Assembly (NCBI RefSeq): GCF_002234675.1
Contig: NC_019863.2
Location: 2,532,609 to 2,596,608, forward strand
Length of the DNA stretch: 64,000 bases
Direction: 5' to 3'
Source of the DNA: Oryzias latipes
Lineage: Eukaryota > Chordata > Actinopteri > Beloniformes > Adrianichthyidae
In this document: positions 38,962-49,459 of the stretch, in pieces
How the letters are laid out: every line of letters starts with the position of its first letter
Numbering within the stretch: the stretch's first letter is position 1
The notes under the pieces: generated by a model
The model's database searches: none
What the model was told of the DNA's origin: nothing
The model's input: only the letters and a program-made list of their open reading frames with translations
Translations under genes and position numbers: made by a program

Positions 38962-39473
38962 AAAGAGGCACTTGTGTAGAAGTTTTTGTGTTGTGACGCC
39001 TTTCTGCTTTAAATCTATCATTAATCTAAAAAGCATCTAGGTTGAGGAAAAGTAGGGGTAATAATGATCCGTTTAAACGATTCGATCCATATCATAATTT
39101 GTGGTTGCTGATCCGATTCCTAGTCGATGTTTGTTCATTTCAGTGACCTAAAATGGATCCAGAACATCTTTAGCCCAAACTTCAACCAGTGAGACTCTGA
39201 AAGAAATACCTGCTACTGAACATTAAAGGGGAAGTTTTCCAGATTTCCTGCAAAATAATCAAGTGTAAATTAAATATTAGCACAACCTCTACCATGTCTC
39301 AATCCAAAAGGTATTTTTGAAGATCATCAATTTAACTATTTTTTTAATGGTATAGTTTGATTCAGTTCTGCCTCAGATTGATCGTTGGACTAGAAACCGA
39401 TTAGCCGTTACACCCCTGGTTAAAAAATGTAAACGGAAGGATTGCAACAACACGACTTTTCCTTGAGATGCCT

Positions 39474-39479
39474 TTTATT
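39474..39479 (-). terminator. Dehydrogenase gene polyadenylation signal (minus strand)
   Basis: AATAAA on the minus strand only 54 nt beyond the stop codon at 39533-39535, so this transcript would have a very short 3' untranslated region. Confidence 0.65.
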
Positions 39480-39532
39480 CTGAAATGCACACAACCTTCC
39501 TCCGATAGCTTACGTTGCTTCTTAGGCTGAAT

Positions 39533-42500
39533 TCAGGTCACTTTGGTCTCTGTCCTGTTGATGAACGGCAGCATGCACTTGTCTCCTCCCATGAAGCGAT
39601 ATGTTGCCAGGTTTGCCTCCCATGGCAGCAGTCTGCTCACAGAAATGACTACAAATCAGAAAAATGTTTTCCTGCAGCTTCCTGCAGGACTTCATGGAGA
39701 CTCACACTCTTGCGAGGAAGGGGATGTATATGAGGCGAGGAATGCAAACCATCTGCTGTTCCCCTAAAATGGCCTTCATGGATTCCTGGACGGTGTAGAG
39801 AGGCTCCAATGGAGGGATGAGACTCCGAAGCTCTTTTCTAGTAGATGCCAAAAAAAAAAAAGTCTTACTCTGGTGCTGCTAGTTGAAGTAGCTCTTAGTG
39901 AAGAGTTCTCACCTGATTTCACAGCCTGCAAACATCCCGTTGTTTACAATATAAGGACACACTAAGGTGGTTTTGATGCCCCCCTGGTTCTCTGCTTGCA
40001 GCTCAAGCGCCAGGGACTCGTGGAATCCAACAGCACCAAACTTAGATGCACAATAATCCTGAAAGAAAAAAACAATCAATGTAGAGGGAACATCTGACCT
40101 TTAGGTCACTCTCCACGCCACGGACCTCCACACAGGACGTGGTGAACAGCCCCAGAGCGCTGGCAATGGTCACGATGTGGCCGTGGTTTCTTGCTTTCAT
40201 CTGAGGCAGGAAAGCTTTGGTCATCTGTCGGGTGAGATGATGCAGCGTCAGTAAATCCTGTTGTCATGAATGGAGGCAGCATTTCATGGTCACTTGTTTA
40301 CTTGATAAATGTCATTGTAAAATTTTGCTATGGGACATTTACAAAAGGATAAATACTCTAACTTATCTTTTAAGGAAACCTGGATTAGAGAGAATCAAAC
40401 TACCGGTATACTGAATTTAAAAAGCTAAATTTTTATGCTTTTTAGAACGATAAACATGTTTATATAAGGAAACTAAAAGCAATAAAACACTTCATGATGC
40501 AGCTGCCAGTGGTTTTAAAGTGAAAATTTTAAGTGAAAAGTAAAAGCACAATGGCAGAAAAGATCAAATCCATCTCTAAAAGCTAAAAAAAACTTTCCTC
40601 TATAAATTTAGGAAATATTATTTTCATCAAAAAGTACTTTTACTTTACCCTCTTCATCAAAGTCTGCAGTGGGCATTTCCAAATTTATCGACAATTTGTA
40701 AATGAAACTGCCTGCATGGGAGCTATAACTGTTAGCTATAGAACCGAAGCTTTCAGGCCTTTTAACCCTTGTGCTAAATGACCCCACCGTTACATTGACG
40801 TGTTATCCCTACCATGACAAAGTCGGATAACCCTGTTGCAATCCTAGGCACTTTAACGTTGGGAGTTGGGTCATCTAGACCCACTAGACAGTGCTCTGTG
40901 TCACAGTGATCTTCACTGGTGTCCATGGATTACATGAAATCTTTCCACCTTTATCCACCTTTGTCATGGTAGGGAGAACACGTCAATGGAAGGGTGGGGT
41001 CATCTAAGATAGCACAAGGGTTAAGATTTTTGAAGTGGACAGTCCCTGAAAGTTACTGTATGTTGGATGAACTCATCAAAACCTGTTTGTTTTCCCTCAG
41101 TAGTCTGAACTCACTGGTGAGTTTGCCAATCACAGCAGCTATTTACAATGACATTGGAGTAACCGATCCCCCAATTAGCATAGTTTTCATTCAAAATTCA
41201 TCGTGAATAATCAAAAAGTGTTATGACGCATAACTGTGATACCCCTTTGAATAAATCCTTGGAAATTTGTGTATAGTTTATAGCTTTTAGTCATTTTTTC
41301 ATTGTTTTGACCTTGTCTTTCTTTCTTTGTGGATTTATTCATGTTTGATGTTCGTTCTTATGTTATAAAACATAAGAACTGTTTGATCTCAATTTTAATG
41401 GTTGTTGCAGTAAAAAAAAAGAAAAGAATTAAATGTGGAATCATTGTGTATCCATCCATCTATCCATCCATCCATCCATCCATCCATCCATCCATCTTTC
41501 TCCTTTTAACCATGACCGCGAGGCATTCCCAAGCCAGCCGAGAGACGTAGTCTCTCCAGCATGTCCTGGGTCTTCACTGGGGCCTCCGCCCAGTGGGACA
41601 TGCCCGGAACACCTCCCCAAGAAGGCGTTCAGGAGGCATCCGGACCACATGCCTGAGCCACCTCAACTGGTTCCTCTCGATGTGGAGGAGACGCTGTTCT
41701 ACTCTGAGCTCCCCGCAGATGACGAGTTATTGTGTAATTTAATCAAAACTATTTCAGCGACATAAGAATATAGGGTTTTACTAAAATGACGGATGTGTAT
41801 TATTGCCACAAAAAACGTTTTAAAGATGAATTAGTAGAGATTATCATAAAGCAGAACTTGGAAGTATAGGCCTCGAACTACTAAAGGTTAAAAGTTAAAC
41901 ATCCTCTGAAGCACTTAACTTTATTTCTTTATCTTTTTAAATGTCAATTCTTTAAATCTTGGAAAAAGAAAAGATTCTAAAAGCATTATTTGCACAGAAA
42001 ACAGGACTTTCATCTGTTTTCATAATGTTTGTTTCATTTTGTGCCACGAGATACACTTCCAGCATGAAGAGCTTAGATAGGACACTCTAAGCCTTTATTT
42101 AACTACTTCATTATTTTTATTATTATTATTTAACCTTTTAAGGTGTTCTGTGTAGTTTGTGTTACTCTGGTCTCTTCACACACACGTGCACAAATAATGA
42201 CCCAAGATCCCCCACCACCCCGGCACAGATGTAAATGGAAGTTACATAATCCACACAAACATAAGTGCGCATTCGAGTGTGCGTAAGGGCGCGCGCTCGA
42301 ACTCACCCAGAACAGCGCGTGGCAGTTCACCAGCAGAGTCCTCTCCAGCAGCTCGTCTGGACAGTCCAGCAGCCTCCGTCCGGCCACCACCCCCGCGTTG
42401 TTAACCACCATGGTCACATCCCCCACCTCTGCCCTCACCCTGTCCGCGGCCTCGTAAATGTGCTCGCGCTTGGACAGATCCACTGTGTACGCGTGAACCT

Positions 42501-42756
42501 TCACGCCCAGGTCCCGTGCGAGTCGAGCGGTGTGCTCGTTGGCGGCCGTGTCGCAGTCCCACAGCACGAGCTGCGCCCCCTCTTTGGCAAACTCCAGCGC
42601 AAAGAGGCGCCCCAGCGCGCCCCCGGCCCCTGTGATCAGACACAGCTCCCCCTCTACGGACTTCAGCCTGGGCGGGAGCAGGGTCTGGAGGACGGCGCAC
42701 AGGATGGAGTAGGACAGGTCCAAGAGCATCAGCAGCAGGTCCACCAGGACAACCAT
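39533..42756 (-). CDS. RDH10-like short-chain dehydrogenase/reductase (SDR16C type), five coding exons
   Basis: Predicted membrane-anchored NAD-type oxidoreductase; relatives (RDH10, RDHE2, DHRS3) interconvert retinol and retinal at the endoplasmic reticulum. Exons in transcript order: 42756-42307, 40224-40126, 40058-39913, 39837-39706, 39632-39533. They total 927 nt: 308 residues plus TGA, with phases closing. Residues 1-29 form a hydrophobic anchor. The Rossmann loop at 42-49 reads TGAGGALG, with alanine at the usual middle glycine; LVLWD (64-68) suggests NAD(H); NNAG is at 119-122, the catalytic serine about 172, and Tyr185/Lys189 (YCASK). FHESL and DKCMLPF resemble RDH10, but the 25-30 residue RDH10 insert is missing. 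I chose the ATG at 42756 (G at -3 and +4) over an in-frame ATG at 42804 (C at -3). Convergent with cse1l. Intron 1 holds a piggyBac-like MITE and an inverted LINE tail. The paralogue is uncertain, so I give no symbol. Confidence 0.87.
40766..41020. mobile_element. piggyBac-like MITE, 255 bp, intact ends
   Basis: Flanked on both sides by TTAA (40762-40765 and 41021-41024), the piggyBac target. Terminal repeats CCCTTGTGCTA and TAGCACAAGGG, followed inward by inverted ATGACCCCACC-type sequence. It lies in intron 1 of the dehydrogenase gene. A second, interrupted copy is at 47625-48689. Confidence 0.8.
41449..41715 (-). mobile_element. Rex3/RTE-like LINE 3' end, inverted, with (ATCC)n tail
   Basis: Starts with a (ATCC)n run, the reverse complement of the (GATG)n tail, at 41449-41497. 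It then matches the 3' end of the LINE at 59816-61024 in reverse (GAGACGTAGTCTCTCCAGC; GGGACATGCCCGGAACACC). It is 5'-truncated and sits in intron 1 of the dehydrogenase gene. Confidence 0.8.
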
Positions 42757-43644
42757 AGCTGCTGGGGCAGCAGGCAGGAATTTAAGAGCCCACGAACAGA
42801 ACATGAGGAGCGCAGAATCAGTTTGTCTGCGTGACGCGGGCTTGGATGTCCACTTTATGTAACAGAGTGGATTAAAGCTCTCACTGATGAGCTTGTTGTC
42901 TGATGGACTGGAAAACCTGTCAACGTGGATTCTGCTGCTGAGACTAGAACGCCTCTGCAGAAAAAAACGTTTTCCTCTGTGCTCTTTTCTGTTTGACGTT
43001 TCATGAGGAAATGTTGAATTTTTAAAGCTCCAAATTACAAACAGGCTTTGTACCTGTTAGAAAGTTATTCCACCTGATCAGAAAGAGATTATTCAGCTCA
43101 GTGTATGCATATTTATCTTGTTTACATTTTAAAGTTTTACTTTTGTTTAAAAGAGTGGCATCAAATTTTTTTGGTACTGTCTTGTGATGTATCTCTGAGT
43201 TTTATATTCTGCAGAGAAAAAAACCTGCTGAAAAACAGTTTTAAATGGAGTCAAGCCAGAATATTTTGAATCTGTTGCTGGCGAAAAGGCGAAAACCTCA
43301 GGGATGCTATTAAGCTTCTGGGTTATTCTTTGTTTTCATTCAGCCCTTTTAGGTGACTCTCCGAAATCATACTGCAGGTGAGGTGGTTGCGCTGTATGTG
43401 GTTGTTTGATGCTTTGCTCTTCGGCGATTATTGTCTGAAAGGAACTAACTTCTGCAATTAGGGCTCGTGCTAGGATCTGGATATTCAAATAATTGGGCTT
43501 GTTATACCAGAAAAGAAACTGCGCTCTCAGCTTCTCTTTCTGCCTCTTTCTCTCTGAGTCGTGCGGTGTATGGGACTTGGACCGCTCTCCAGCACAGCCA
43601 GTTGATCGACAGCTCAACTTGTTGACAGCTTGGCTCCCGTTTTG
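42757..43644. other. Upstream region of the dehydrogenase gene
   Basis: Should contain the minus-strand promoter and 5' untranslated region just above 42756. The first 100 bp are moderately CpG-rich; I see no TATA box. The rest is AT-rich, with no exon recognised. 43490-43640 is C/T-rich and could belong to the neighbouring transposon cluster. Confidence 0.4.
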
Positions 43645-43786
43645 CCCGCAGCAAGTGACGTTGTGGGTACCGGATCGACTCGGGCCGCCGGATGTTCTCG
43701 GGGTCCTTCGGGGGTCCTTCCAATGAGTTATATCAGTAGAGGAGACATCACGTGGTTCCTCATGGGAGGAGAGCACCGCCATCTTG

Positions 43787-44757
43787 GTGAGGTGAAGTTA
43801 CAACTGCAGTGCAAATTCTTTAACTGTGGAACTATAAAAACATTCTGGGATGAGTTCTGCTTCTGGTATTCTTCCAAAATTGCAATGCCATTTCATTTAC
43901 ACGCAAAAAATGTTCTATTCGGTGTGATATCATATAGACCAGAAAATACAGTTCTTAATATCCTGATATTGCACGGAAAGTTTTATATGCACAAAAATAA
44001 AATTTTGAAGACCAAACCACTTTTTATAACATTTCATAAAGAGCTTGGTTTTTACTTTCAATCACTTAATTACATGAAAAAGAAGAATGGCTTGAAATTT
44101 CTTAGTTTTGTTCAGAAATACAAACTTCACGAGTACCCCTAACTAGTATTAGACTATTTAGATTGGTTCTAGGGGTTGCACGGTGGCGCAGTGGTTAGCG
44201 CTCTTGCCTCACAGCAAGAAGGCCCCCGGTTCCCCGGGGGACCTTTCTGTGTGGAGTTTGCATGTTCTCCCCGTGCATGCGTGGGTTTTCTCCGGGATCT
44301 CCGGCTTCCTCCCACCATCCAAAAACATGCTACATAGGTTGATTGGCAACTCTTAATTGTCCATAGGTGTGAGTGTGAGAGTGAATGGGTGTGCGATTGA
44401 GGATATTCCACCCTGCGACAGACTGGCGACCAGTCCAGGGTATCCCTTGCCTACGCCCAAGTGGCCGGGATAGGCTCCGGCAACCCCGTGACCCCGAAAG
44501 GGAATAAACGGTTAAGAAGATGAATGAATGAGATTGGTTCTATGTTCCTTTATCTTATTTTTATTTTACTTATGTTTTTATTTATTTGTGTGTTATGTTG
44601 ATTCATTGTTTCTTTTTTCCCCTGTATTCTTTATTTTCTATGTTAATATGTTATGTTTGGCAATGGTGACTGATCTTCGAGGTAATATTGATTACATTGT
44701 TATTGTTCGTTATTTAATGTATGATACCGCAATTGTCAATAAAGTTTTAAAAAAAAC
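43787..44757 (+). mobile_element. L1-type LINE 3' end
   Basis: 43790-44142 encodes an L1 ORF2 C-terminus in one frame (TFWDEFCFWYSS; VLNILILHGKFYMHKNK; FHKELGFYFQSLNYMK; FVQKYKLHEYP then stop). The 3' untranslated region ends in TCAATAAAGTTTTAAAAAAAAC. It is interrupted by a SINE at 44172-44530 and 5'-truncated. Confidence 0.75.
44172..44530 (+). repeat. tRNA-derived SINE, full-length copy with target duplication
   Basis: Best copy of the family: head GGGTTGCACGGTGGCGCAGTG and tail (GAAT)n. Flanked by a perfect 12-bp direct repeat AGATTGGTTCTA (44160-44171 and 44531-44542). It is inserted in the 3' untranslated region of the L1-type LINE. Confidence 0.85.
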
Positions 44758-45049
44758 TTAGTGACGTTAACTCATTGGTCGTGGCAACTTACAGCCAATC
44801 AAATAGTGTGACGTCATCATTGGTCGAAGGACCCCGAAGGACCCCGAGAAAATCCGGCAGCCCGAGAACATCCGGTACCCACAACGTACCTGCTGGGCGT
44901 TACAATATTTATTCTACACATTCTTACAGCATTGGAAAACGTTAAGAATGTTTGTGTCTTGTTTGTCCTCCTACAGAAACCATAATATATTTCTCTCCCC
45001 TCTCTCTCTCCTTTTTACATTTTTAAACATTTTTGAAAATGCTCCAGGG

Positions 45050-45112
45050 AGTCACTAGGGCAGCGCTAAAGAGCCGCATGCCGCTCCTGAGCCGCGGGTT
45101 GCCGACCCCCGA
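45050..45112. mobile_element. Solo hAT-like terminus
   Basis: AGAGCCGCATGCCGCTCC ... GGGTTGCCGACCCCC matches the right end of the family at 25413-29056. I could not find its partner end nearby. Confidence 0.45.
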
Positions 45113-45374
45113 GCTAGGCGCTAGTTTACATACACAGAAGAATTAGTTTCAAGGAGCACAGAGGGGTATTCAAGAAAGCAAGGTCAATTTACCCTGACTT
45201 TAACCCTGAACTCTCGCTTAAGTAACCCTAAAGTTGCTTACTCTGGGTATGTCGGTTCCAAAACACCGGTTAAGAGTTTGGTTAATTAACCTCCTCTCTG
45301 TGACCCTGAGTTAATGCGCGTGCACGGTGAGCACAACAAGGCATTTTCAATGGATTGCCGATTTCTGGAGTCAC

Positions 45375-45590
45375 CATGGAAACACGTGGAGAAAAAAAGG
45401 GAGCTTTATACTTGAGTGATAGGGAGTCTGAAGTTTTAATTACGGTATTTGAAAGACTATAGCGTCCTTCAAAAAAGTAACACGGCTGCATCAGCAAAAG
45501 AAAGAGTTTCTGCTTGGCAAAGAATGACAGAGTACATGCGCGAGTTTATAATCTCATTTCCAGCGTCATTGTGATGCAAAATGCCTTTCG
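45375..45590 (+). pseudogene. Broken Myb/SANT-like protein of a Harbinger element
   Basis: In one frame LSDRESEVLITVFERL, then a stop; after a frame change, NTAASAKERVSAWQRMTEYM. This is the layout of the trihelix/Myb-like DNA-binding protein carried by PIF/Harbinger transposons. It is non-functional as read and is cut off by the (TA)n run. Confidence 0.6.
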
Positions 45591-45592
45591 GA

Positions 45593-45595
<3 letters not shown>

Positions 45596-45645
<50 letters not shown>
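45596..45645 (+). repeat. (TA)n microsatellite, about 25 units
   Basis: Uninterrupted alternating TA. Confidence 0.9.
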
Positions 45646-45649
<4 letters not shown>

Positions 45650-45860
45650 ATGTCTAATTCCTTTGACTTGTTCTAATTTTTTTGGATTCTAAATTGTGTT
45701 ATTTAAGTGAACTTGTTTTTCTTTGTTTGAATGGTAATCAACACTTACCATTTAAACATTTAAAGAAGGCATTTGGAATGCATTTTACAGTCATTACTTC
45801 AATGTGTCATGCTTTTTTATTTTATGTTTAATTTTATATTACTACATATGATGGATACTA

Positions 45861-47427
45861 CACCGACCAAAAATATAAACGCAACACTTTTGTTATTGCT
45901 CCCATTTTTTATGGTATGAACTCAAAGATGTGAAACATTTTCCACATCCACAAAATAACCAGTTCTCTGAAATATTGTTCACAAATCTGTCTAAATCTGT
46001 GATAGTGAGCACTTCTCCTTTGCCAAGACAATCCATCCCACCTTACAGGTGTGCCATATCAAGATGCTGATTAGACAGCATGATTATTGCACAGGTGTGC
46101 CTTAGACTGGCCACAAGAAAAGGCAACTCTGAAATCTTCAGTTTTGTTTTATTGAGGGGGTCAGGGGACTCAGACAACCAGTCAGTATCTGATGTGACCA
46201 CCATTTGCCTCATATGTGCGACACATCTCCTTCGCATAGAGTTGATCAGGTTGTCTATTGTGGCCTGTGGAAAGTTGGTCCACTCTTCTTCAATGGCTGT
46301 GCGAAGTTGCTGGATATTGGCAGGAACTGGAACACGCTGTTGTATACGCCGATCCAGAGCATCCCAAACATGCTCAATGGATGACATGTCCGGTGAGTAT
46401 GCTGGCCATGCAAGAAATGGGATGTTTTCAGCTTCCAAGAATTGTGTACAGATCCTTGCAACATGGGGCTGTGCATCATCATGCTGCAACATGAGGTGAT
46501 GTTGTTGGATGTACGGCACAACAATGGGCCCCAGGATCTCGTCACGGGATCTCTGTGCATTCAAAATGCCATCAATGAAATGCACCTGTGTTCTTCGCCC
46601 ATACCATAACCCCACCACCACCATGGGCTACTCAATCCACAACATTGACATTAGAAAACCGCTCACCCACACGACGCCACACACGCTGTCTGCCATCTGC
46701 CCTGAACAGTGTAAACCGCATGTGAGCATTTGCCCACTCAAGTCGGTCATGACGACAAACTGGAGTGAGATCGAGACCTAGATGTGGACGACGAGCATGC
46801 AGATGAGCTTCCCTGAGACGGTTTCTGACAATTTGTGCAGAAATTCTGTGGTTATGCAAACCGATTGTTTCAGCAGCTGTCCGAGTGGCTGGTCTCAGAC
46901 GATCTTGGAGGTGGACATGCTGGATGTGGAGGTCTTGGGCTGGTGTGGTTACACATGGTCTGCGTTTGTGAGGCCGGTTGGATGTGCTGCCAAATTCTCG
47001 GAAACGCATTTGGAGACGGCTTATGGTGGAGAAATGGACATTCAACTCCCTAGCAACAGCTCTGGTAGACATTCCCGCTATCAGCATGCCAATTGGACGC
47101 TCCCTCAAAACTTGCGACATCTGTGGCATTGTGCTGTGTGATACAACTGAAGATTTCAGAGTTGCCTTTTCTTGTGGCCAGTCTAAGGCACACCTGTGCA
47201 ATAATCATGCTGTCTAATCAGCATCTTGATATGGCACACCTGTAAGGTGGGATGGATTGTCTTGGCAAAGGAGAAGTGCTCACTATCACAGATTTAGACA
47301 GATTTGTGAACAATATTTCAGAGAACTGGTTATTTTGTGGATGTGGAAAATGTTTCACATCTTTGAGTTCATACCATAAAAAATGGGAGCAATAACAAAA
47401 GTGTTGCGTTTATATTTTTGGTCAGTG
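45861..47427 (-). mobile_element. Tc1-like transposon, nearly full length (1567 bp)
   Basis: TA lies on both sides (45859-45860, 47428-47429). The terminal inverted repeats are unusually long, about 270-280 bp (45861-46140 against 47149-47427), and nearly identical. The outermost bases are CACCGACCAAAAATATAAAC against CACTGACCAAAAATATAAAC. One broken transposase gene lies on the minus strand. Confidence 0.92.
46180..47201 (-). pseudogene. Tc1-like transposase, disabled
   Basis: The N-terminal half (47201-46632) has the paired HTH region (ARELNVHFSTISRLQMRFRE; RPHKRRPCVT) and stops at TGA where related elements have arginine. The C-terminal half (from about 46624) has the DDE part (HHLMLQHDDAQPHVA; WPAYSPDMSSIEHVWD). 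Three lesions are visible: the TGA at 46632-46634, a small deletion with frameshift just after it near 46600, and a frameshift near 46195 that replaces the usual short C-terminal end. It makes no full transposase. Confidence 0.88.
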
Positions 47428-47624
47428 TATACACTGATTTTCCCATATTAGGTGTTTGGTTGAGAATATACATTGATAATACCATGGTTCGGGTGAAAAC
47501 ACGATTCTGATTGGCTGCTGGGTGTGTGTTAAAAAGTGATATACCACAGGATAACCGCAAGGTGAAAAAAGAAGTTCCAGTCACATAGGTTAAATGTTTT
47601 GTATCACTTCACCGGCTTCTGTGA

Positions 47625-48689
47625 CCCTTGTGCTATCCTAGGCACTTTAACGTTGGGATTTGGGTCATCTAGAGCAGTGTTTTTCAACCTTTTCTGAGCC
47701 ACGGCACACTTTAACCTTAAAAAAAATCCCGCGGCACACCAGGATCCAAAAATTAAAAAAAAAAATACGGAGAAACTCAGTATGTATTGATCTACAGCCC
47801 CTCCACAATTGCACATGCATTTTTGAGATAATTGTTGCAGAAAAAGCTGGAAACGGCAGCTGTTTTTTTTACTAAAAGTTGCAATAAAAGTTAAGTTAGA
47901 AGATTTAAAAACAGTTTGTGTGTTCGTTGGTTTCAAGACGTTTAACAACAGATCTCCTTGTGCGCTTTCACTCTCACAACCCAATGCATCATGGGAGATG
48001 TAGTGCAAAAAACGGCCGGCGGAGATCGCGTCTCTGAGCTTCATTGTTTTGTTCACTTGTTCCACGGTCTGATACCGGATTCTGTGGAAAGCTGCACCGA
48101 TAAAGACAAGTTTTAGCTGGTATTTTAGTTAGAACTGAGCGATTTTACGAGCTAAATCGGGACAAGAAAGTGAAGACTTTAACCACTTCTGATTGGTCAG
48201 ACTGATGACATGTGATTAAGTTCCCTAAGAATGATTGGTGGAGACAGTTAAAGGGCCGGGACTTTTCTAAAATACAGCCGGAGCTGCAGCTGAATCGCGG
48301 TACCATCATTCTTATCAAAATGTCTTTAATAAAATAAAATAAACGCAAAGAAAAAGTATTTTACGATCTTTTATATTCCTAACTACTCAGTGTTTTATCA
48401 GGGCCTGTTTGGATGAACACAGAGCTGAAATCCCGGAGATGGGAAATGTTTTTATATCAGTTAATGAGGGTGATTTCCCATGGCACACTTGACCATCTCC
48501 CACGGCACACTGGTTGAAAAACACTGATCTAGAGCCACTAGACAGTCCTCTGAACCTTTTTTCTTCAATGATTTGTGATCTTCATTGGTGTCCATGGATT
48601 ACATGAAATCTTTCCACCTTTATCCACCTTTGTCATGGTAGAAATAACACGTCAATGTGAGGGTGGGGTCATCTAAGATAGCACAAGGG
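47625..48689. mobile_element. piggyBac-like MITE interrupted by a hAT MITE
   Basis: Ends CCCTTGTGCTAT and TAGCACAAGGG, the latter followed by TTAA (48690-48693). The left flank is GTGA, a decayed TTAA. The body matches the intact copy at 40766-41020 (CTAGGCACTTTAACGTTGGG) on both sides of the inserted element. Confidence 0.8.
47675..48526. mobile_element. hAT-like MITE, CAGTGTTTTTCAACC family, copy 2
   Basis: 852 bp with ends CAGTGTTTTTCAACC and GGTTGAAAAACACTG and a perfect 8-bp target duplication, ATCTAGAG (47667-47674, 48527-48534). Subterminal CACGGCACAC motifs. No transposase. Confidence 0.9.
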
Positions 48690-48976
48690 TTAAAACAACC
48701 TTCTGCTTCATCACAAAAACAAGTGGTAGGAGGTGAACTTTCTCTCTGAACTGATGCTTTATTCAACCCATCGGAAAGATCAGTATATATATATCGCAGA
48801 ATCTTCACTGCACTGGTGCGGCGCGACGCGGACAATTTGTCACAACACGCAGCACCACATAACAAATAGCCCGCTTTTTGTGAGAAAAGCGATCCAAATC
48901 GGAAAAAATAAAGTATAGAATAAAGTAACTTAAGTAACAAAAAACTGGTTAATATTTATTGCTTTTGTAAGTCATC

Positions 48977-49110
48977 ATGGTTAATGGCCTTCGAAGTGTG
49001 CATTATCACTTTTTATTTTAACGCACTTCACTGAAGCAACCGTCCGAAGCGAAGGTTTCCACGGGGTGCGTTAAAAAGTGATTATGCACACTTCGTCGGT
49101 CATTAACCCT
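48977..49110. repeat. Near-palindromic hairpin repeat, about 130 bp
   Basis: GGTTAATGGCCTTCGAAGTG ... is answered by CACTTCGTCGGTCATTAACC, and ATCACTTTTTATTTTAACGC by GCGTTAAAAAGTGATTATGC. The arms are about 50 bp around a spacer of about 35 bp. It looks like a foldback MITE. Confidence 0.75.
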
Positions 49111-49459
49111 TACTTATCTTATTGGTTTTATTGTATTGCAGATGCTGATGATCAATTTGTGTTGCTCCATCACCACACTGCCATAATTGTATGTGATCAT
49201 TGTTTTTACATCTTTAGTCTTCAAATGGGCACGCCATGCTCTGTTATCTCTCTGAAACCAAACTAGCCTTCAACTAAACCTGCTCCAGACCAGGTTGTGT
49301 TCAGAGCATGAGTTTCTATGGCAACTTGGTCATTAACTTGGTCATTATCCTGAAACATAACTCCATTTTTGGAACCGAAAGCTGAGGTTGTCCGCTTCCT
49401 TAGCCTTAAACTTACCGTGGTAACTCACATAACCTGCTTTTTGGAACAGGGCCCAGGGT

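Larger units (their letters stand above)
43645..44892. mobile_element. TIR element (ACGTTGTGGGTACCGGAT family)
   Basis: Left terminus ACGTTGTGGGTACCGGAT followed by CTCGGGGTCCTTCGG. The inverse is at 44820-44892 (CCGAAGGACCCCGAG, then ATCCGGTACCCACAACGT). The terminal repeats are about 65 bp with small indels. An L1-type LINE end and a SINE lie inside. I cannot assign the superfamily. Confidence 0.55.
45163..49452. mobile_element. Probable PIF/Harbinger-like element, split by other insertions
   Basis: Left end GGGGTATTCAAGAAAGCAAG. The right end, read inverted, is GGGCCCTGTTCCAAAAAGCA, a terminus style common in fish Harbinger elements. Between them lie a broken Myb/SANT-like coding piece, a (TA)n run, a Tc1-like element (45861-47427), a piggyBac-like MITE with a nested hAT MITE (47625-48689) and a palindrome. 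Removing those insertions leaves about 1.65 kb. Pairing of the ends is inferred. Confidence 0.45.

Noticed and set aside
41449..41497. Possible short regularly spaced repeat array
   Set aside because: It is a simple (ATCC)n tail of an inverted LINE, without spacers. No CRISPR-like structure exists in the window.
42757..42804. Upstream in-frame ATG of the dehydrogenase gene adding 16 residues
   Set aside because: It has a poor start context and would place extra residues ahead of the hydrophobic anchor. The ATG at 42756 has a better context and matches the family N-terminus.
43336..43782. 148-residue minus-strand frame and overlapping + strand frames
   Set aside because: It spans the left end of a TIR element, and no domain is recognised. 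Only the later part of the + strand frame (after 43790) is supported, as an L1 C-terminus.
46080..47217. Long + strand open frames over the Tc1 element
   Set aside because: They are antisense shadows of the transposase on the minus strand.
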